Below, piece after piece: positions 1 to 7,113 of a DNA stretch of 16,455 nt. A model generated the notes under the pieces. The model worked only from the letters and a program-made list of their open reading frames with translations, had not been told where the DNA came from and ran no database searches. Source of the DNA: Clostridiales bacterium (lineage in GTDB: Bacteria; Bacillota; Clostridia; Lachnospirales; WRAX01); contig JAISVU010000433.1 in assembly GCA_031271375.1 (NCBI GenBank), positions 1 to 16,455 on the forward strand. Direction: 5' to 3'. The number at the start of each line of letters is the position of its first letter. Within the stretch, counting starts at the first letter, position 1. The position numbers and the translations under genes are program-made.

Positions 1-45
1 GGAATTTCTTAGAAATTGATTTCCGTGTCTTCTTTTAAATATTTA

Positions 46-73
46 TTGACAAAAGCAAAAAATGTTGTATAAT
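46..73 (+). promoter_or_regulatory. sigma-A promoter of tRNA-Glu
   Basis: A perfect -35 TTGACA (46-51) and a perfect -10 TATAAT (68-73) are separated by 16 bp. Transcription would start near position 80, a few bases before the mature tRNA 5' end. Confidence 0.85.
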
Positions 74-82
74 AGTCCATAC

Positions 83-154
83 GGCCCATTGGTCAAGTGG
101 TTAAGACGCAGCCCTCTCACGGCTGAATCAGGAGTTCGACTCTCCTATGGGTCA
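83..154 (+). tRNA. tRNA-Glu (anticodon CTC)
   Basis: A full cloverleaf can be folded. The acceptor stem pairs 83-89 with 147-153 (one G-T wobble), the D stem 92-94 with 105-107, the anticodon stem 109-113 with 121-125, and the T stem 130-134 with 142-146 around the loop TTCGACT. The anticodon CTC is at 116-118 and reads GAG. The discriminator base is A (154). CCA is not encoded. A run of six T follows directly (155-160) and may help stop transcription. Confidence 0.95.
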
Positions 155-234
155 TTTTTTCATGCTTACCTTGTTGTTTCATCTTCTTAAAATAGCTTTT
201 TGAAACATATTTTTCCGTAAGCACGTCAATAATA

Positions 235-264
235 TTGTAATAGATATCCATTCCGTGGTATAAT
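235..264 (+). promoter_or_regulatory. promoter of the secreted-protein gene
   Basis: TTGTAA (235-240) and a perfect TATAAT (259-264) are separated by 18 bp, and the -10 is extended by TGG (256-258). It lies 43 bp upstream of the chosen start codon. The 80 bp between it and the tRNA hold only weak inverted repeats (TGTTTCA 175-181 with TGAAACA 201-207; GCTTAC with GTAAGC outside them) of unknown role. Confidence 0.65.
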
Positions 265-306
265 CCATATCAGGAACAAGCAAAAATGAAAAGGAGCTTG
301 ATCAGC

Positions 307-1215
307 ATGAACATTAACCGACGTTTACGCCGCGCTCTTTCCGCAGTATTGACGCTCGCGGCTGTGCTGGCCTTAGGGCTGCCGGTTCTTGGAATGAATG
401 CCGTTGACGCGATTACGGCTTCCCTCGCGGATAAAACGCCCGCCTTCAATGCCTTCACCGGAACCGTTATCGAACTGCGGCAAAACGATGAAGACCCATC
501 GCGCACCTATGTGATGCTGGAAAACGCCGACGAGGAACTGGTCAACTTCGTTCTCGCCGGCGCCACCTACCTTCCCGACGGCCTTGCGATAGAGGAAGGG
601 CTTATGCTCACCGGGTACTACGACCTCAGGAAACCGGCCGTTATGATCTATCCTCCCCAGTACGAGGCCGTGGCTTTCTGGGTTCCGGGGAATGAGCCGC
701 CGTTTGTCAAGGTTGACATTTTCGACGCCGACTGGGTCAGCTCCGACGGCCTGCTCAAGCTGGTGGACTATGTACCCGCCGAGGATGTAACGGATAAGAC
801 GCTTATGGTATTCTACGACGTGTCCACAAGGAGCATCCCCTCACAGACGTCCCCTGTAAGCGTTGTTGTCTTAGGCGAAGCCGCGACTCAAGCGGAGCCT
901 CCGGAGATTCCCGCTGCGGGAACCGGCGTGCCGCTGATGGTAAACGGAGCTTTGGTGCAAGAGATACCGCTGACCTTTGCCGAGGACGGCGCGATAATAG
1001 TTCCGTTGTACTTGGTGTGTCAGGGTCTTGAAGTGAACCTCGGCTGGGACGGCGAAAACCAGGTTGCTTTGGTAGCCGACACTTATCCCGTCGTCATCGG
1101 TACGGACGGCGTTATTATTGAAGACCGCACCTACGTTACGCTGGACTTCTTTACCGGTGTTATGGGTCTTAACGCCGCTGAATTCGCGGACGGGCAGATT
1201 CAGATCAATGAATAA
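307..1215 (+). CDS. secreted protein with C-terminal copper-amine-oxidase-N-like (stalk) domain
   Basis: This is a 302-residue exported protein of unknown function. The N-terminus has two Arg pairs followed by a long Ala/Leu-rich hydrophobic stretch and a likely signal peptidase site near residues 28-33. The last ~90 residues follow the pattern of the copper amine oxidase N-terminal-like domain common in Firmicute envelope proteins: 'VPLMVNG', then 'IIVPLYLVCQGLEVNLGWDG', then a 'DRTYVTLDFF' strand. The middle part is unrecognised. An ATG at 286 is in frame, but AAGGAG (291-296) lies between the two candidates and sits 10 bases before ATG 307, so 307 is preferred. A promoter ends at 264. The gene is followed after 21 bp by a DUF218 gene. 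A wall- or surface-associated role is inferred from the domain, not shown. Confidence 0.8.
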   Translation: MNINRRLRRALSAVLTLAAVLALGLPVLGMNAVDAITASLADKTPAFNAFTGTVIELRQNDEDPSRTYVMLENADEELVNFVLAGATYLPDGLAIEEGLMLTGYYDLRKPAVMIYPPQYEAVAFWVPGNEPPFVKVDIFDADWVSSDGLLKLVDYVPAEDVTDKTLMVFYDVSTRSIPSQTSPVSVVVLGEAATQAEPPEIPAAGTGVPLMVNGALVQEIPLTFAEDGAIIVPLYLVCQGLEVNLGWDGENQVALVADTYPVVIGTDGVIIEDRTYVTLDFFTGVMGLNAAEFADGQIQINE

Positions 1216-1236
1216 TAAAAAATAAATAATGATTAA

Positions 1237-1827
1237 ATGAAAACATTTCGTGAGCTGGTTTCTTTGGCGGCGGTGTTCATTCTGGCGAGCTTCGGGTTGC
1301 TGTTCGCCGCGAACGTCCGGGCCGGGTCAAGCGAACCGTTTGAAGGCACGGACGCCGTGATTGTGCTGGGCTGCGGCTTGAACGGCCGCTCCGTCAGTCT
1401 AATGTTGAGGCACAGGCTGGATAAGGCTCTGGAATATTATACGGCTAATAAAGGAACGGTTATCGTGACATCGGGGGGTCAAGGCGACGACGAGCCTGTC
1501 GCCGAGGCCCTCGCGATGCGGGATTACCTTGTTGGCAAAGGCGTACCCTCCGATGATATAATAATGGAGGATAAGTCTACAAGCACAAACGAGAATTTCT
1601 TGTTCTCAAAGGAAAAGCTGGACGAGCGGTTTGGCCGGGACGGGTACACCGCTCTCTTCGTTACCAGCGACTTCCATGTCCTGCGGTCGGGGATATACGC
1701 GGAGCGGGTCGGCCTATCCATACAGGGCCTGGCCGCTCCCTCCGTGCCCCATCTGCTCCCTATGATGTATATACGTGAGTATTTGGCTCTAATGTGGTAT
1801 TATGTGATTGACGCTTGGGGGATATAA
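1237..1827 (+). CDS. YdcF/SanA-like DUF218 family protein, membrane-anchored
   Basis: This 196-residue protein has one N-terminal hydrophobic anchor (about residues 7-26) and a DUF218 domain. Family signatures are visible in order: the first strand 'AVIVLGCGLNG' (40-50), the 'TSGGQGDDEPVAEA' loop (78-91), 'STSTNEN' (114-120), and 'VTSDFHVLRS' (142-151) with the conserved His and Arg. DUF218 proteins such as SanA and YdcF are linked to envelope integrity or bind nucleotide-like ligands, but the substrate is unsettled. The gene sits between the secreted protein and pheS, ending one base before the pheS start codon, which suggests translational coupling. No Shine-Dalgarno sequence is visible before ATG 1237: the leader is almost pure A/T. 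Ribosomes may therefore reinitiate from the upstream gene, whose stop is 21 bp away. Confidence 0.85.
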   Translation: MKTFRELVSLAAVFILASFGLLFAANVRAGSSEPFEGTDAVIVLGCGLNGRSVSLMLRHRLDKALEYYTANKGTVIVTSGGQGDDEPVAEALAMRDYLVGKGVPSDDIIMEDKSTSTNENFLFSKEKLDERFGRDGYTALFVTSDFHVLRSGIYAERVGLSIQGLAAPSVPHLLPMMYIREYLALMWYYVIDAWGI

Positions 1828-1828
1828 C

Positions 1829-2857
1829 ATGAAGGAAAAACTGCGCGAAATAGTGGATACGCTGTCGGAGCGGCTTGCTGCCGCGTCCGCGCTTAAAGAG
1901 GTTGAAGACCTGCGCGTTTGGGCGCTGGGCAAAAAGGGAGAGCTGACCCAGATACTCAAAGGGATGGGAGCCCTAAGCCCTGAGGAACGCCCTGCGGCCG
2001 GCCAGATAGCCAACGAGGCCAGGGTAAAGATAGAATCCATGCTTGAGACCGCCGCCTCCACGCTGCGGATTGCGGAGCTGGAGCGTCGCATAAAGGACGA
2101 AGATATCGACATCACAATGCCCGGCAGAGCCCCGGAACGCGGTTCCCGCCATCCAATGACCGCCGTTATAGACGAGATGAGCCGTTTGTTCGTTGGAATG
2201 GGCTTTGAAATAGCCGAAGGGCCGGAAATTGAAACGGATTATTATAACTTCGTCGCGCTGAACATCCCCGAACAGCACCCGGCGAGGGACGACCAGGACA
2301 CCTTTTACTTCGAGGGCAATGGTAATTTCATGCTGCGCACCGCGACTTCGCCGGTTCAAGTCCGCGTTATGGAGAGCCAAAAACCGCCTATCCGCATTAT
2401 CTGCCCCGGGAAGGTTTTCCGCTCCGACGACGTGGACGCCACGCATAGCCCCGTCTTCCATCAGATCGAAGGGCTTGTTGTTGATAAAGGCATCACGCTG
2501 GGCGATTTAAAGGGCGTGCTTACCGTCTTCGCTAAAGAGGTCTTCGGGGACAAGGCCGTCGTGCGGTTCAGGCCCCATTACTTCCCGTTCACCGAGCCCA
2601 GCGCGGAAATGGACGTGCGCTGCTTCTCCTGCGGAGGCGCGGGCTGCCGCGTTTGCAAGGGCGAAGGCTGGATAGAGCTGCTTGGCTGCGGCATGGTGCA
2701 TCCAAAGGTGCTTTCTATGAGCGGAATCGACCCTGAGATATACTCCGGCTACGCTTTCGGCATGGGCCTTGAGCGCATAGCGATGCAGCGTTACGGTATA
2801 CTGGACATGCGGCTGATGTTTGAGAATGATGTGAGGTTCCTTAGGCAGTTCGCGTAA
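1829..2857 (+). CDS. pheS: phenylalanine--tRNA ligase alpha subunit
   Basis: This is the 342-residue catalytic alpha subunit of the cytoplasmic (alpha-beta)2 enzyme that charges tRNA-Phe with phenylalanine. The order is an N-terminal coiled-coil tRNA-binding arm (about 1-90), then the class II synthetase core. Motif 2 is 'HSPVFHQIE' (206-214), followed by 'RPHYFPFTEPS' (248-258), a four-Cys cluster (C265, C268, C273, C276) typical of Firmicute-type PheS, and motif 3 'GMGLER' (311-316) with the conserved Ala before it. An in-frame TTG at 1808 would add seven residues, but GGGGGA just upstream of ATG 1829 and the one-base gap to the previous stop favour 1829. The usual partner pheT does not follow. 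The next gene is a broken ATPase on the other strand. Confidence 0.95.
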   Translation: MKEKLREIVDTLSERLAAASALKEVEDLRVWALGKKGELTQILKGMGALSPEERPAAGQIANEARVKIESMLETAASTLRIAELERRIKDEDIDITMPGRAPERGSRHPMTAVIDEMSRLFVGMGFEIAEGPEIETDYYNFVALNIPEQHPARDDQDTFYFEGNGNFMLRTATSPVQVRVMESQKPPIRIICPGKVFRSDDVDATHSPVFHQIEGLVVDKGITLGDLKGVLTVFAKEVFGDKAVVRFRPHYFPFTEPSAEMDVRCFSCGGAGCRVCKGEGWIELLGCGMVHPKVLSMSGIDPEIYSGYAFGMGLERIAMQRYGILDMRLMFENDVRFLRQFA

Positions 2858-2927
2858 TCCGTATCAATACCACACTACATCGTTATCCTCGGTTCGCCGC
2901 AGTTCCTCTCTCAAGACTTCCAGCGCC

Positions 2928-2984
2928 GAGGTGCTGTCGCGCTTTGTTTTTGCACAACCAGCACCTCTCGTCATTCCTATTTTT
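2928..2984 (+). terminator. possible terminator after pheS
   Basis: The arms GAGGTGCTG (2928-2936) and CAGCACCTC (2959-2967) form a perfect 9-bp stem with a 22-nt loop, followed 12 nt later by five T (2980-2984). The large loop and distant T run make this a weak call. The rest of the 2858-3049 gap shows no gene. Confidence 0.35.
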
Positions 2985-3049
2985 CTTCAGTATGATATTT
3001 ACTGTAGCTTATTTCCAATCTATTAACAAGATAATTTATTAACTCAGCC

Positions 3050-4111
3050 CTAAGAGAAAAGTTGCGGGTGTAACCCCAGCAAGAATTCTTCAGCCCTTAT
3101 CGCCGTTCCGCCCACAACCAGCGACAAGGCCTCGGGGTACAGGCGTTTGAACGCCAAACCGCCTCCAGCATTTTTTACTCTGCCGCTTTTCACTTCAATC
3201 GCAGTGAGGCGGCTCCCTTTTTTAATCACGAAATCTACTTCGTTGTTACGTTCGCGCCACCAAAAGACCTCAAAACCCTCTTCTTTGCCCCTGGCAAGCA
3301 AGTAAGCTCCGACCGCGCTCTCAATAAGCCTGCCCTTGTCCATCGGGTTAGCCAGCAAGCGGCGCCGGTTTGCGCCGTCCGCATATGTCATCAGGGATGT
3401 GTCGTACACCATAAGCCGCGGCGAGCTCTTACGGGCGCGTATCTGATTGCCCGAATACTTGCGCAGGCCTGTGAGCATGTTCGCCTTATCGAGAAGACCG
3501 AGATAATGCGCCAGTGTGACCGTGTTCCCCGTGTCCTGGAGCTGCCCCAATATCTTCGTATAAGAGAGTTCCTGCGCGCTGTAGCTTGACCCGAGCATAA
3601 ACAGCTGACGCAGCAGCGCGGGCTTTTTTACCGCCTCCATCATCAGGATGTCCTGGGATATCGTCGGCTCAACGATCGACATACCCATGTACCTTGCCCA
3701 GCGCTGTTCGTCCTTGATTAAGGCCGCGGCCCCGGGATAACCGCCAAAGAAGATAAAATCCTCAAAACTGTACCCGAACGCTTCTTTACATTCGGAAAAA
3801 CTCCAATGCGGCGAGTAGAGTATCTCAAACCTGCCCATCAAGGATTCAGCAAGGCCCCTTTGTAACATGAGCGACGACCCGGTAAGGATTACCTTCAAGG
3901 GTACGCCGAGCCTTGTGTCCTCGTCCCATAACAGTTTTACGATGGACGACCAATTAACGATTTTTTGAATTTCATCGATTACTAAAACAGCTTCGGATTG
4001 TTGTGCCAAAATCCGGGCTTGCTGCCACTCATTGCGTATCCATTCCGGCGAGGCAAGGTTAGCGTCGTCCGCGCTGGTAAAATAGTTAAAATGACTATCC
4101 AATTGCCTCAT
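3050..4111 (-). CDS. AAA_14/DUF4143 family ATPase, C-terminal fragment of a gene split by a MITE
   Basis: This 353-codon frame carries everything after the P-loop of a COG1373-type ATPase. It holds Walker B 'VLVIDEIQK', 'VILTGSSLML' (sensor region), 'FFGGYPG', a winged-helix stretch, and a DUF4143 end with 'RERNNEVDFVIKKG' and 'AIEVKSG', reminiscent of a PD-(D/E)XK nuclease fold. The first seven residues (MRQLDSH) are encoded by the inserted element. Native coding begins at position 4090. No Shine-Dalgarno sequence precedes ATG 4111, and the Walker A motif is missing here but found in frame at 4300-4467. Joining the halves gives 391 codons, about normal for the family. These proteins are common but poorly characterised. 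The fragment is probably non-functional as an ATPase. The base composition resembles the host genes around it. Confidence 0.85.
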   Translation of the reverse strand: MRQLDSHFNYFTSADDANLASPEWIRNEWQQARILAQQSEAVLVIDEIQKIVNWSSIVKLLWDEDTRLGVPLKVILTGSSLMLQRGLAESLMGRFEILYSPHWSFSECKEAFGYSFEDFIFFGGYPGAAALIKDEQRWARYMGMSIVEPTISQDILMMEAVKKPALLRQLFMLGSSYSAQELSYTKILGQLQDTGNTVTLAHYLGLLDKANMLTGLRKYSGNQIRARKSSPRLMVYDTSLMTYADGANRRRLLANPMDKGRLIESAVGAYLLARGKEEGFEVFWWRERNNEVDFVIKKGSRLTAIEVKSGRVKNAGGGLAFKRLYPEALSLVVGGTAIRAEEFLLGLHPQLFS

Positions 4112-4322
4112 AATAGCTAAATATGCTAAGTTCTTCTCCTAAACTCTTTTCCTCCGTGTCTCTGTGCCTCTGTGTGAAATAATAAAAATCACAGGGAAGA
4201 GACTAAAGACAGCGGCACACGGGACTCTCCTGCAAGCCGGATGTTTTTTCCACACGGAGGCACAGAGGCACAGAGAGAATATAAAAATTAGTTTAGGGAT
4301 TATGAGCCGTCTGGATAGCCAT
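4091..4322. mobile_element. 232-bp MITE-like element inserted in the ATPase gene
   Basis: The element has imperfect terminal inverted repeats of about 31 bp with 24 matches. The left end begins ATGACTATCCA and continues to CTCATAAT..CTAAA. The right end, read inward on the other strand, begins ATGGCTATCCA and continues to CTCATAAT..CTAAA. It is flanked by 10-bp direct copies of AATAGTTAAA (4081-4090 and 4323-4332). Inner arms also pair: each carries three 8-bp CTCYGTGY units, so the whole element could fold into a long hairpin. It has no coding capacity, so movement would need a transposase in trans. Exact removal of the element plus one 10-bp copy restores the interrupted reading frame. The family is not identified. 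Confidence 0.85.
4152..4275. repeat. inverted blocks of 8-bp CTCYGTGY tandem repeats inside the MITE
   Basis: The left block (4152-4175) is CTCCGTGT, CTCTGTGC, CTCTGTGT. The right block (4252-4275), on the complementary strand, is CTCTGTGC, CTCTGTGC, CTCCGTGT. Each block is three exact 8-bp units, in opposite orientation about 76 bp apart. The 'CTCTGTGCCTCTGTG' phrase recurs in unrelated environmental bacterial genomes, as far as I recall. Confidence 0.8.
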
Positions 4323-4467
4323 AATAGTTAAACGCCTTAAATTTGTCGAGAGCCTGAAGGACAGCTGTGGTCTTCCCCGTTTGCCTGGGGCCGGTGATGA
4401 TTTGTATAAATTTGCGGGGTTCGCTCAACCTGTCTGTAATCTGCGAAACAAGTCTGCGCGTGAACAT
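4300..4467 (-). pseudogene. N-terminal fragment of the split AAA_14 ATPase (Walker A)
   Basis: ATG at 4467 has a strong Shine-Dalgarno sequence, GGAGGG, 6 bases upstream (complement of 4473-4478). The frame encodes 48 native residues including the P-loop 'GPRQTGKTT' (residues 26-34), then runs into the inserted element and stops at a TAA (4302-4300) after 55 codons. The native part ends inside TTTAACTATT, the same 10 bp that opens the native part of the C-terminal fragment. Fusing the two copies gives '...DKFKAFNYFTSADD...', in frame and matching the usual family sequence at this point. This is read directly from the DNA, with no assumed frameshift. Confidence 0.85.
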
Positions 4468-4486
4468 TCAAGCCCTCCATACATTT

Positions 4487-4537
4487 TACTCATTATACTA
4501 CACAAATTACTCATTAAACTTTACTATATACTCATTA
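4487..4537. repeat. three TACTCATTA direct repeats phased at 21 bp
   Basis: TACTCATTA is found at 4487-4495, 4508-4516 and 4529-4537, with exactly 21 bp between starts (two helical turns). The third copy overlaps the -10 box of the minus-strand ATPase promoter and the others lie in its leader. Same-face spacing suggests cooperative binding of a repressor or activator; this is inference. Confidence 0.75.
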
Positions 4538-4561
4538 TATGGTAAATATTCAAAATGTCAA
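4534..4561 (-). promoter_or_regulatory. consensus promoter of the (now disrupted) ATPase gene
   Basis: On the minus strand a perfect TTGACA (4561-4556) and a perfect TATAAT (4539-4534) are separated by 16 bp. It lies about 67 bp upstream of the ATPase start codon. The -35 overlaps one arm of a 12-bp inverted repeat and the -10 overlaps a phased TACTCATTA repeat. Confidence 0.75.
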
Positions 4562-4622
4562 GTAACATCCGCTCTTGCATTCAGCGGCAAAAAATGTTAA
4601 ACTTACTGTAGACATTTTGAAT
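4548..4622. repeat. 75-bp nested inverted repeat upstream of the GH94 gene
   Basis: The outer arms ATTCAAAATGTC (4548-4559) and GACATTTTGAAT (4611-4622) are perfectly complementary over 12 bp. Inside them AAGTAACAT can pair with ATGTTAAACTT (two bases bulged), and CCGC with GCGG. The right arm ends one base before the GH94 Shine-Dalgarno sequence. It could be an RNA structure, a paired operator or a small palindromic element. Confidence 0.65.
4575..4603 (+). promoter_or_regulatory. possible GH94 promoter
   Basis: TTGCAT (4575-4580) and TAAACT (4598-4603) are separated by 17 bp, in the interior of the nested inverted repeat. The -10 matches consensus at only four of six bases, so this is tentative. 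Confidence 0.3.
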
Positions 4623-4639
4623 GAAGGGGCGTATTGCAG

Positions 4640-7057
4640 ATGAAGTATGGGAATTTTGACGACACACACAGGGAATATGTGATTAATACTCCCTTCACCC
4701 CGCTGCCGTGGATCAACTACCTGGGATGCCAATCCTTTTTCGGGCTTATTTCGAACACCGGGGGCGGTTACAGCTTCTACCGGGACGCCAGGCTCCGCCG
4801 CCTGACGCGGTACCGTTACAACGGCGTACCCAGGGACGCGGGCGGAAGGAACTTCTACATAGACGCGGGAGGGGAACCCTGGAGCCCGGCCTTCCTGCCG
4901 GCGCGGACGCGGCTTGACAGCTATAAGTGCAGGCACGGCTTGGGCTATACGGTGTTTGAATCAGAAAAGGAAAACCTTGCGGCGGAGCTTACCTGTTTTG
5001 TGCCGATGGATGAAAACTGCGAGATTAACCGGCTAAAATTAACTAACAACGCTGGCGACGCTAAAAAGGTAAATGTGGTCAGCGCCGTCGAGTTCTGCTT
5101 ATGGGACGCCGCGGACGATTCCACAAACTTCCAGCGCAATTACAACACCGGCGAGGTTGAAGTTAAAAACGGGATTATATACCATAAAACCGAGTACCGC
5201 GAACGCAGGGATCACTACGCCTTCTTTGGCGTAAACCGCTCCCCGGACGGGTTTGATACCGACAGGGACAGCTTTCTCGGCCCCTTTAACGGATGGGACA
5301 AACCCCAGGCCGTTACCGCGGGGAAGAGCGGAAACACTGTAGCCCACGGCTGGGCTCCGATAGGAAGCCATAGGCTGGAGCTGGATATAGCGGCGGGAGA
5401 GAGCGTTTCTATAATCTTCGTCTTGGGGTACATTGAAAACCCGAAGGGCGAAAAATGGGAAAGCCCCGGCGTAATCAACAAGAACAGGGCTATTGATATG
5501 ATGAACCGGTTTAGCGGCGACGAAGCGGTTGACGCGGCGCTGGGGGTCTTAAAAACTTACTGGGACGGTCTGTTGAACCGATTCAATGTCCGCACAGGCG
5601 ATGACAAGCTGGACAGGATGATCAATATCTGGCACCAATACCAGTGCATGGTAACATTTAATATGAGCCGCAGCGCCAGCTATTTCGAAAGCGGCATAGG
5701 ACGCGGCCTAGGTTTCCGGGATTCGCTGCAGGACATTTTAGGTTTCGTCCACATGGTGCCCGAGCGGGCCAGGGCGCGTATCCTTGAGGTCGCGGCGATA
5801 CAGCACCAAGACGGCGGCGCGTGGCATCAATACCAACCGCTCACCAAGCGCGGCAATGCGGATATAGGCGACGGGTTCAACGACGACCCGCTGTGGCTTG
5901 TGGGCGCTGTCAGTGCGTACCTTAAAGAGACGGGAGACAGGTCTATCCTAGACGAGAGCGTTCACTTCGACAATACCCCCGGGACGGAACGCCGCATGAT
6001 AGAGCATTTGAAGCGCAGCATTAACTACGCGCTGTTAAGGTTAGGCCCTCACGGTCTGCCGCTTATCGGCAGGGCGGACTGGAACGACTGCCTCAACCTT
6101 AACCTGATGGAATGCGAAACCGGAACAAGCTTCCAGACCGCGCCTAACGGCAGGTCAGACACGGCGGAGAGCGTCCTTATTGCCGCGATGTTCATTAAAT
6201 ACGGCGCCGAATACGCCGAGATATGCGAAATGCGCGGGGACGACGCCGAAAAAAAGCGTATAACCGACGAGGTTTCACATATGCGGAGAGCCATTATGGA
6301 AAACGCCTGGGACGGGGAATGGTTCATGCGTGCATATGACGGCAAAGGCCGCAAGGTAGGGAGCCGCGAATGCAAGGAGGGCCAGATATACATCGAGCCC
6401 CAGGGTTTTGGGGTGATGGCGGGCCTCGGCCATGAGGACGGGAAGGCGCTGCGCGCTCTGGAAAGCGTAAATAAACGGCTTCTAACCGAATACGGCGTCT
6501 GCCTGCTGGACCCCTGCTATTCCGTTTATAATCAAGACCTGGGGGAGATCAGCAGCTACCCGCCGGGATACAAGGAGAACGGCAGTATATTCTGCCACAA
6601 CAATCCCTGGATCAGCATCGCCTGGGCGGAACTGAACCGGCCCGACGAAGCCTTTGATATCTATAAGCGCATCTGCCCCGCCTATCTTGAGGACATCAGC
6701 GATATCCACCGCACCGAGCCATATGTCTACAGCCAGACGATAGCGGGCAAGGAAGCCCCCACAGCAGGCGAGGCAAAGAACAGCTGGCTTACCGGCACCG
6801 CAGCCTGGACCTTTGTCAACGCAAGCCAGTACCTCCTGGGCATCCGCCCCACGCATAAGGGCCTAATGATAAAGCCCTGCCTGCCCGAGCGGTTCCAGGA
6901 GCTTAAAATAACCCGCCTCTTCCGCGGCGTCGTTTACGACATAACGGTAAAACGCGGCGCAAAAAAGGGTATACTGGCGGACGGAAAGGCTTTGGAAGGG
7001 AACATAATACCCATACCGGAGGGTTTGGAAACCGTCAGCGTGACGGTGACAATATAG
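4640..7057 (+). CDS. GH94 cellobiose phosphorylase
   Basis: This 805-residue cytoplasmic enzyme splits cellobiose with inorganic phosphate into alpha-glucose-1-phosphate and glucose, saving ATP in cellulose users. It starts with the family's 'YGNFDD..REYVI', 'TPLPWINYLG' and 'GGYSFYRDARLRRLTRYRYN' segments. The (alpha/alpha)6 barrel carries 'GIGRGLGFRDSLQD' (substrate-binding Arg and Asp) and 'RADWNDCLNLN', whose second Asp (D483) corresponds to the catalytic acid of characterised cellobiose and chitobiose phosphorylases. It has no signal peptide, and its length is close to the usual ~810-820. An in-frame TTG at 4634 is only 4 bases from AAGGGG (4624-4629), whereas ATG 4640 is 10 away, so 4640 is preferred. 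It stands alone, without a transporter gene next to it. A different disaccharide specificity within GH94 cannot be excluded. Confidence 0.92.
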   Translation: MKYGNFDDTHREYVINTPFTPLPWINYLGCQSFFGLISNTGGGYSFYRDARLRRLTRYRYNGVPRDAGGRNFYIDAGGEPWSPAFLPARTRLDSYKCRHGLGYTVFESEKENLAAELTCFVPMDENCEINRLKLTNNAGDAKKVNVVSAVEFCLWDAADDSTNFQRNYNTGEVEVKNGIIYHKTEYRERRDHYAFFGVNRSPDGFDTDRDSFLGPFNGWDKPQAVTAGKSGNTVAHGWAPIGSHRLELDIAAGESVSIIFVLGYIENPKGEKWESPGVINKNRAIDMMNRFSGDEAVDAALGVLKTYWDGLLNRFNVRTGDDKLDRMINIWHQYQCMVTFNMSRSASYFESGIGRGLGFRDSLQDILGFVHMVPERARARILEVAAIQHQDGGAWHQYQPLTKRGNADIGDGFNDDPLWLVGAVSAYLKETGDRSILDESVHFDNTPGTERRMIEHLKRSINYALLRLGPHGLPLIGRADWNDCLNLNLMECETGTSFQTAPNGRSDTAESVLIAAMFIKYGAEYAEICEMRGDDAEKKRITDEVSHMRRAIMENAWDGEWFMRAYDGKGRKVGSRECKEGQIYIEPQGFGVMAGLGHEDGKALRALESVNKRLLTEYGVCLLDPCYSVYNQDLGEISSYPPGYKENGSIFCHNNPWISIAWAELNRPDEAFDIYKRICPAYLEDISDIHRTEPYVYSQTIAGKEAPTAGEAKNSWLTGTAAWTFVNASQYLLGIRPTHKGLMIKPCLPERFQELKITRLFRGVVYDITVKRGAKKGILADGKALEGNIIPIPEGLETVSVTVTI

Positions 7058-7067
7058 CAATATTTTG

Positions 7068-7109
7068 ATGAAAAGAAGCGCCGTATCCCCCTACGCCGCT
7101 TCTTTTCAT
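7068..7109. terminator. bidirectional terminator between GH94 and the ATPase/nuclease cassette
   Basis: A 13-bp perfect stem, ATGAAAAGAAGCG (7068-7080) with CGCTTCTTTTCAT (7097-7109), continues inward as CGTA/TACG around a TCCCCC loop. The T-rich arm serves as the U tract on both strands. Genes converge on it from both sides. Confidence 0.8.
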
Positions 7110-7113
7110 ACTC

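Larger units (their letters stand above)
4081..4332. repeat. 10-bp target site duplication flanking the MITE
   Basis: AATAGTTAAA occurs at 4081-4090 and again at 4323-4332, directly abutting the two element ends. Both copies are read in the same ATPase codon frame (F-N-Y). That is what a duplication of the target during insertion predicts. Confidence 0.85.

Noticed and set aside
3..17. Palindrome AATTTCT-T-AGAAATT at the window start
   Set aside because: It is A/T-rich with a one-base centre and at the edge of the window. It cannot be linked to a gene from here.
1216..1828. A T-box leader for pheS
   Set aside because: The preceding gene runs to one base before the pheS start, so there is no room, and no T-box sequence was seen upstream of the operon.
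4487..4537. CRISPR-like direct repeats
   Set aside because: The repeats are 9 bp with 12-bp gaps and only three copies, with no cas genes. The spacing fits a phased operator, not an array.
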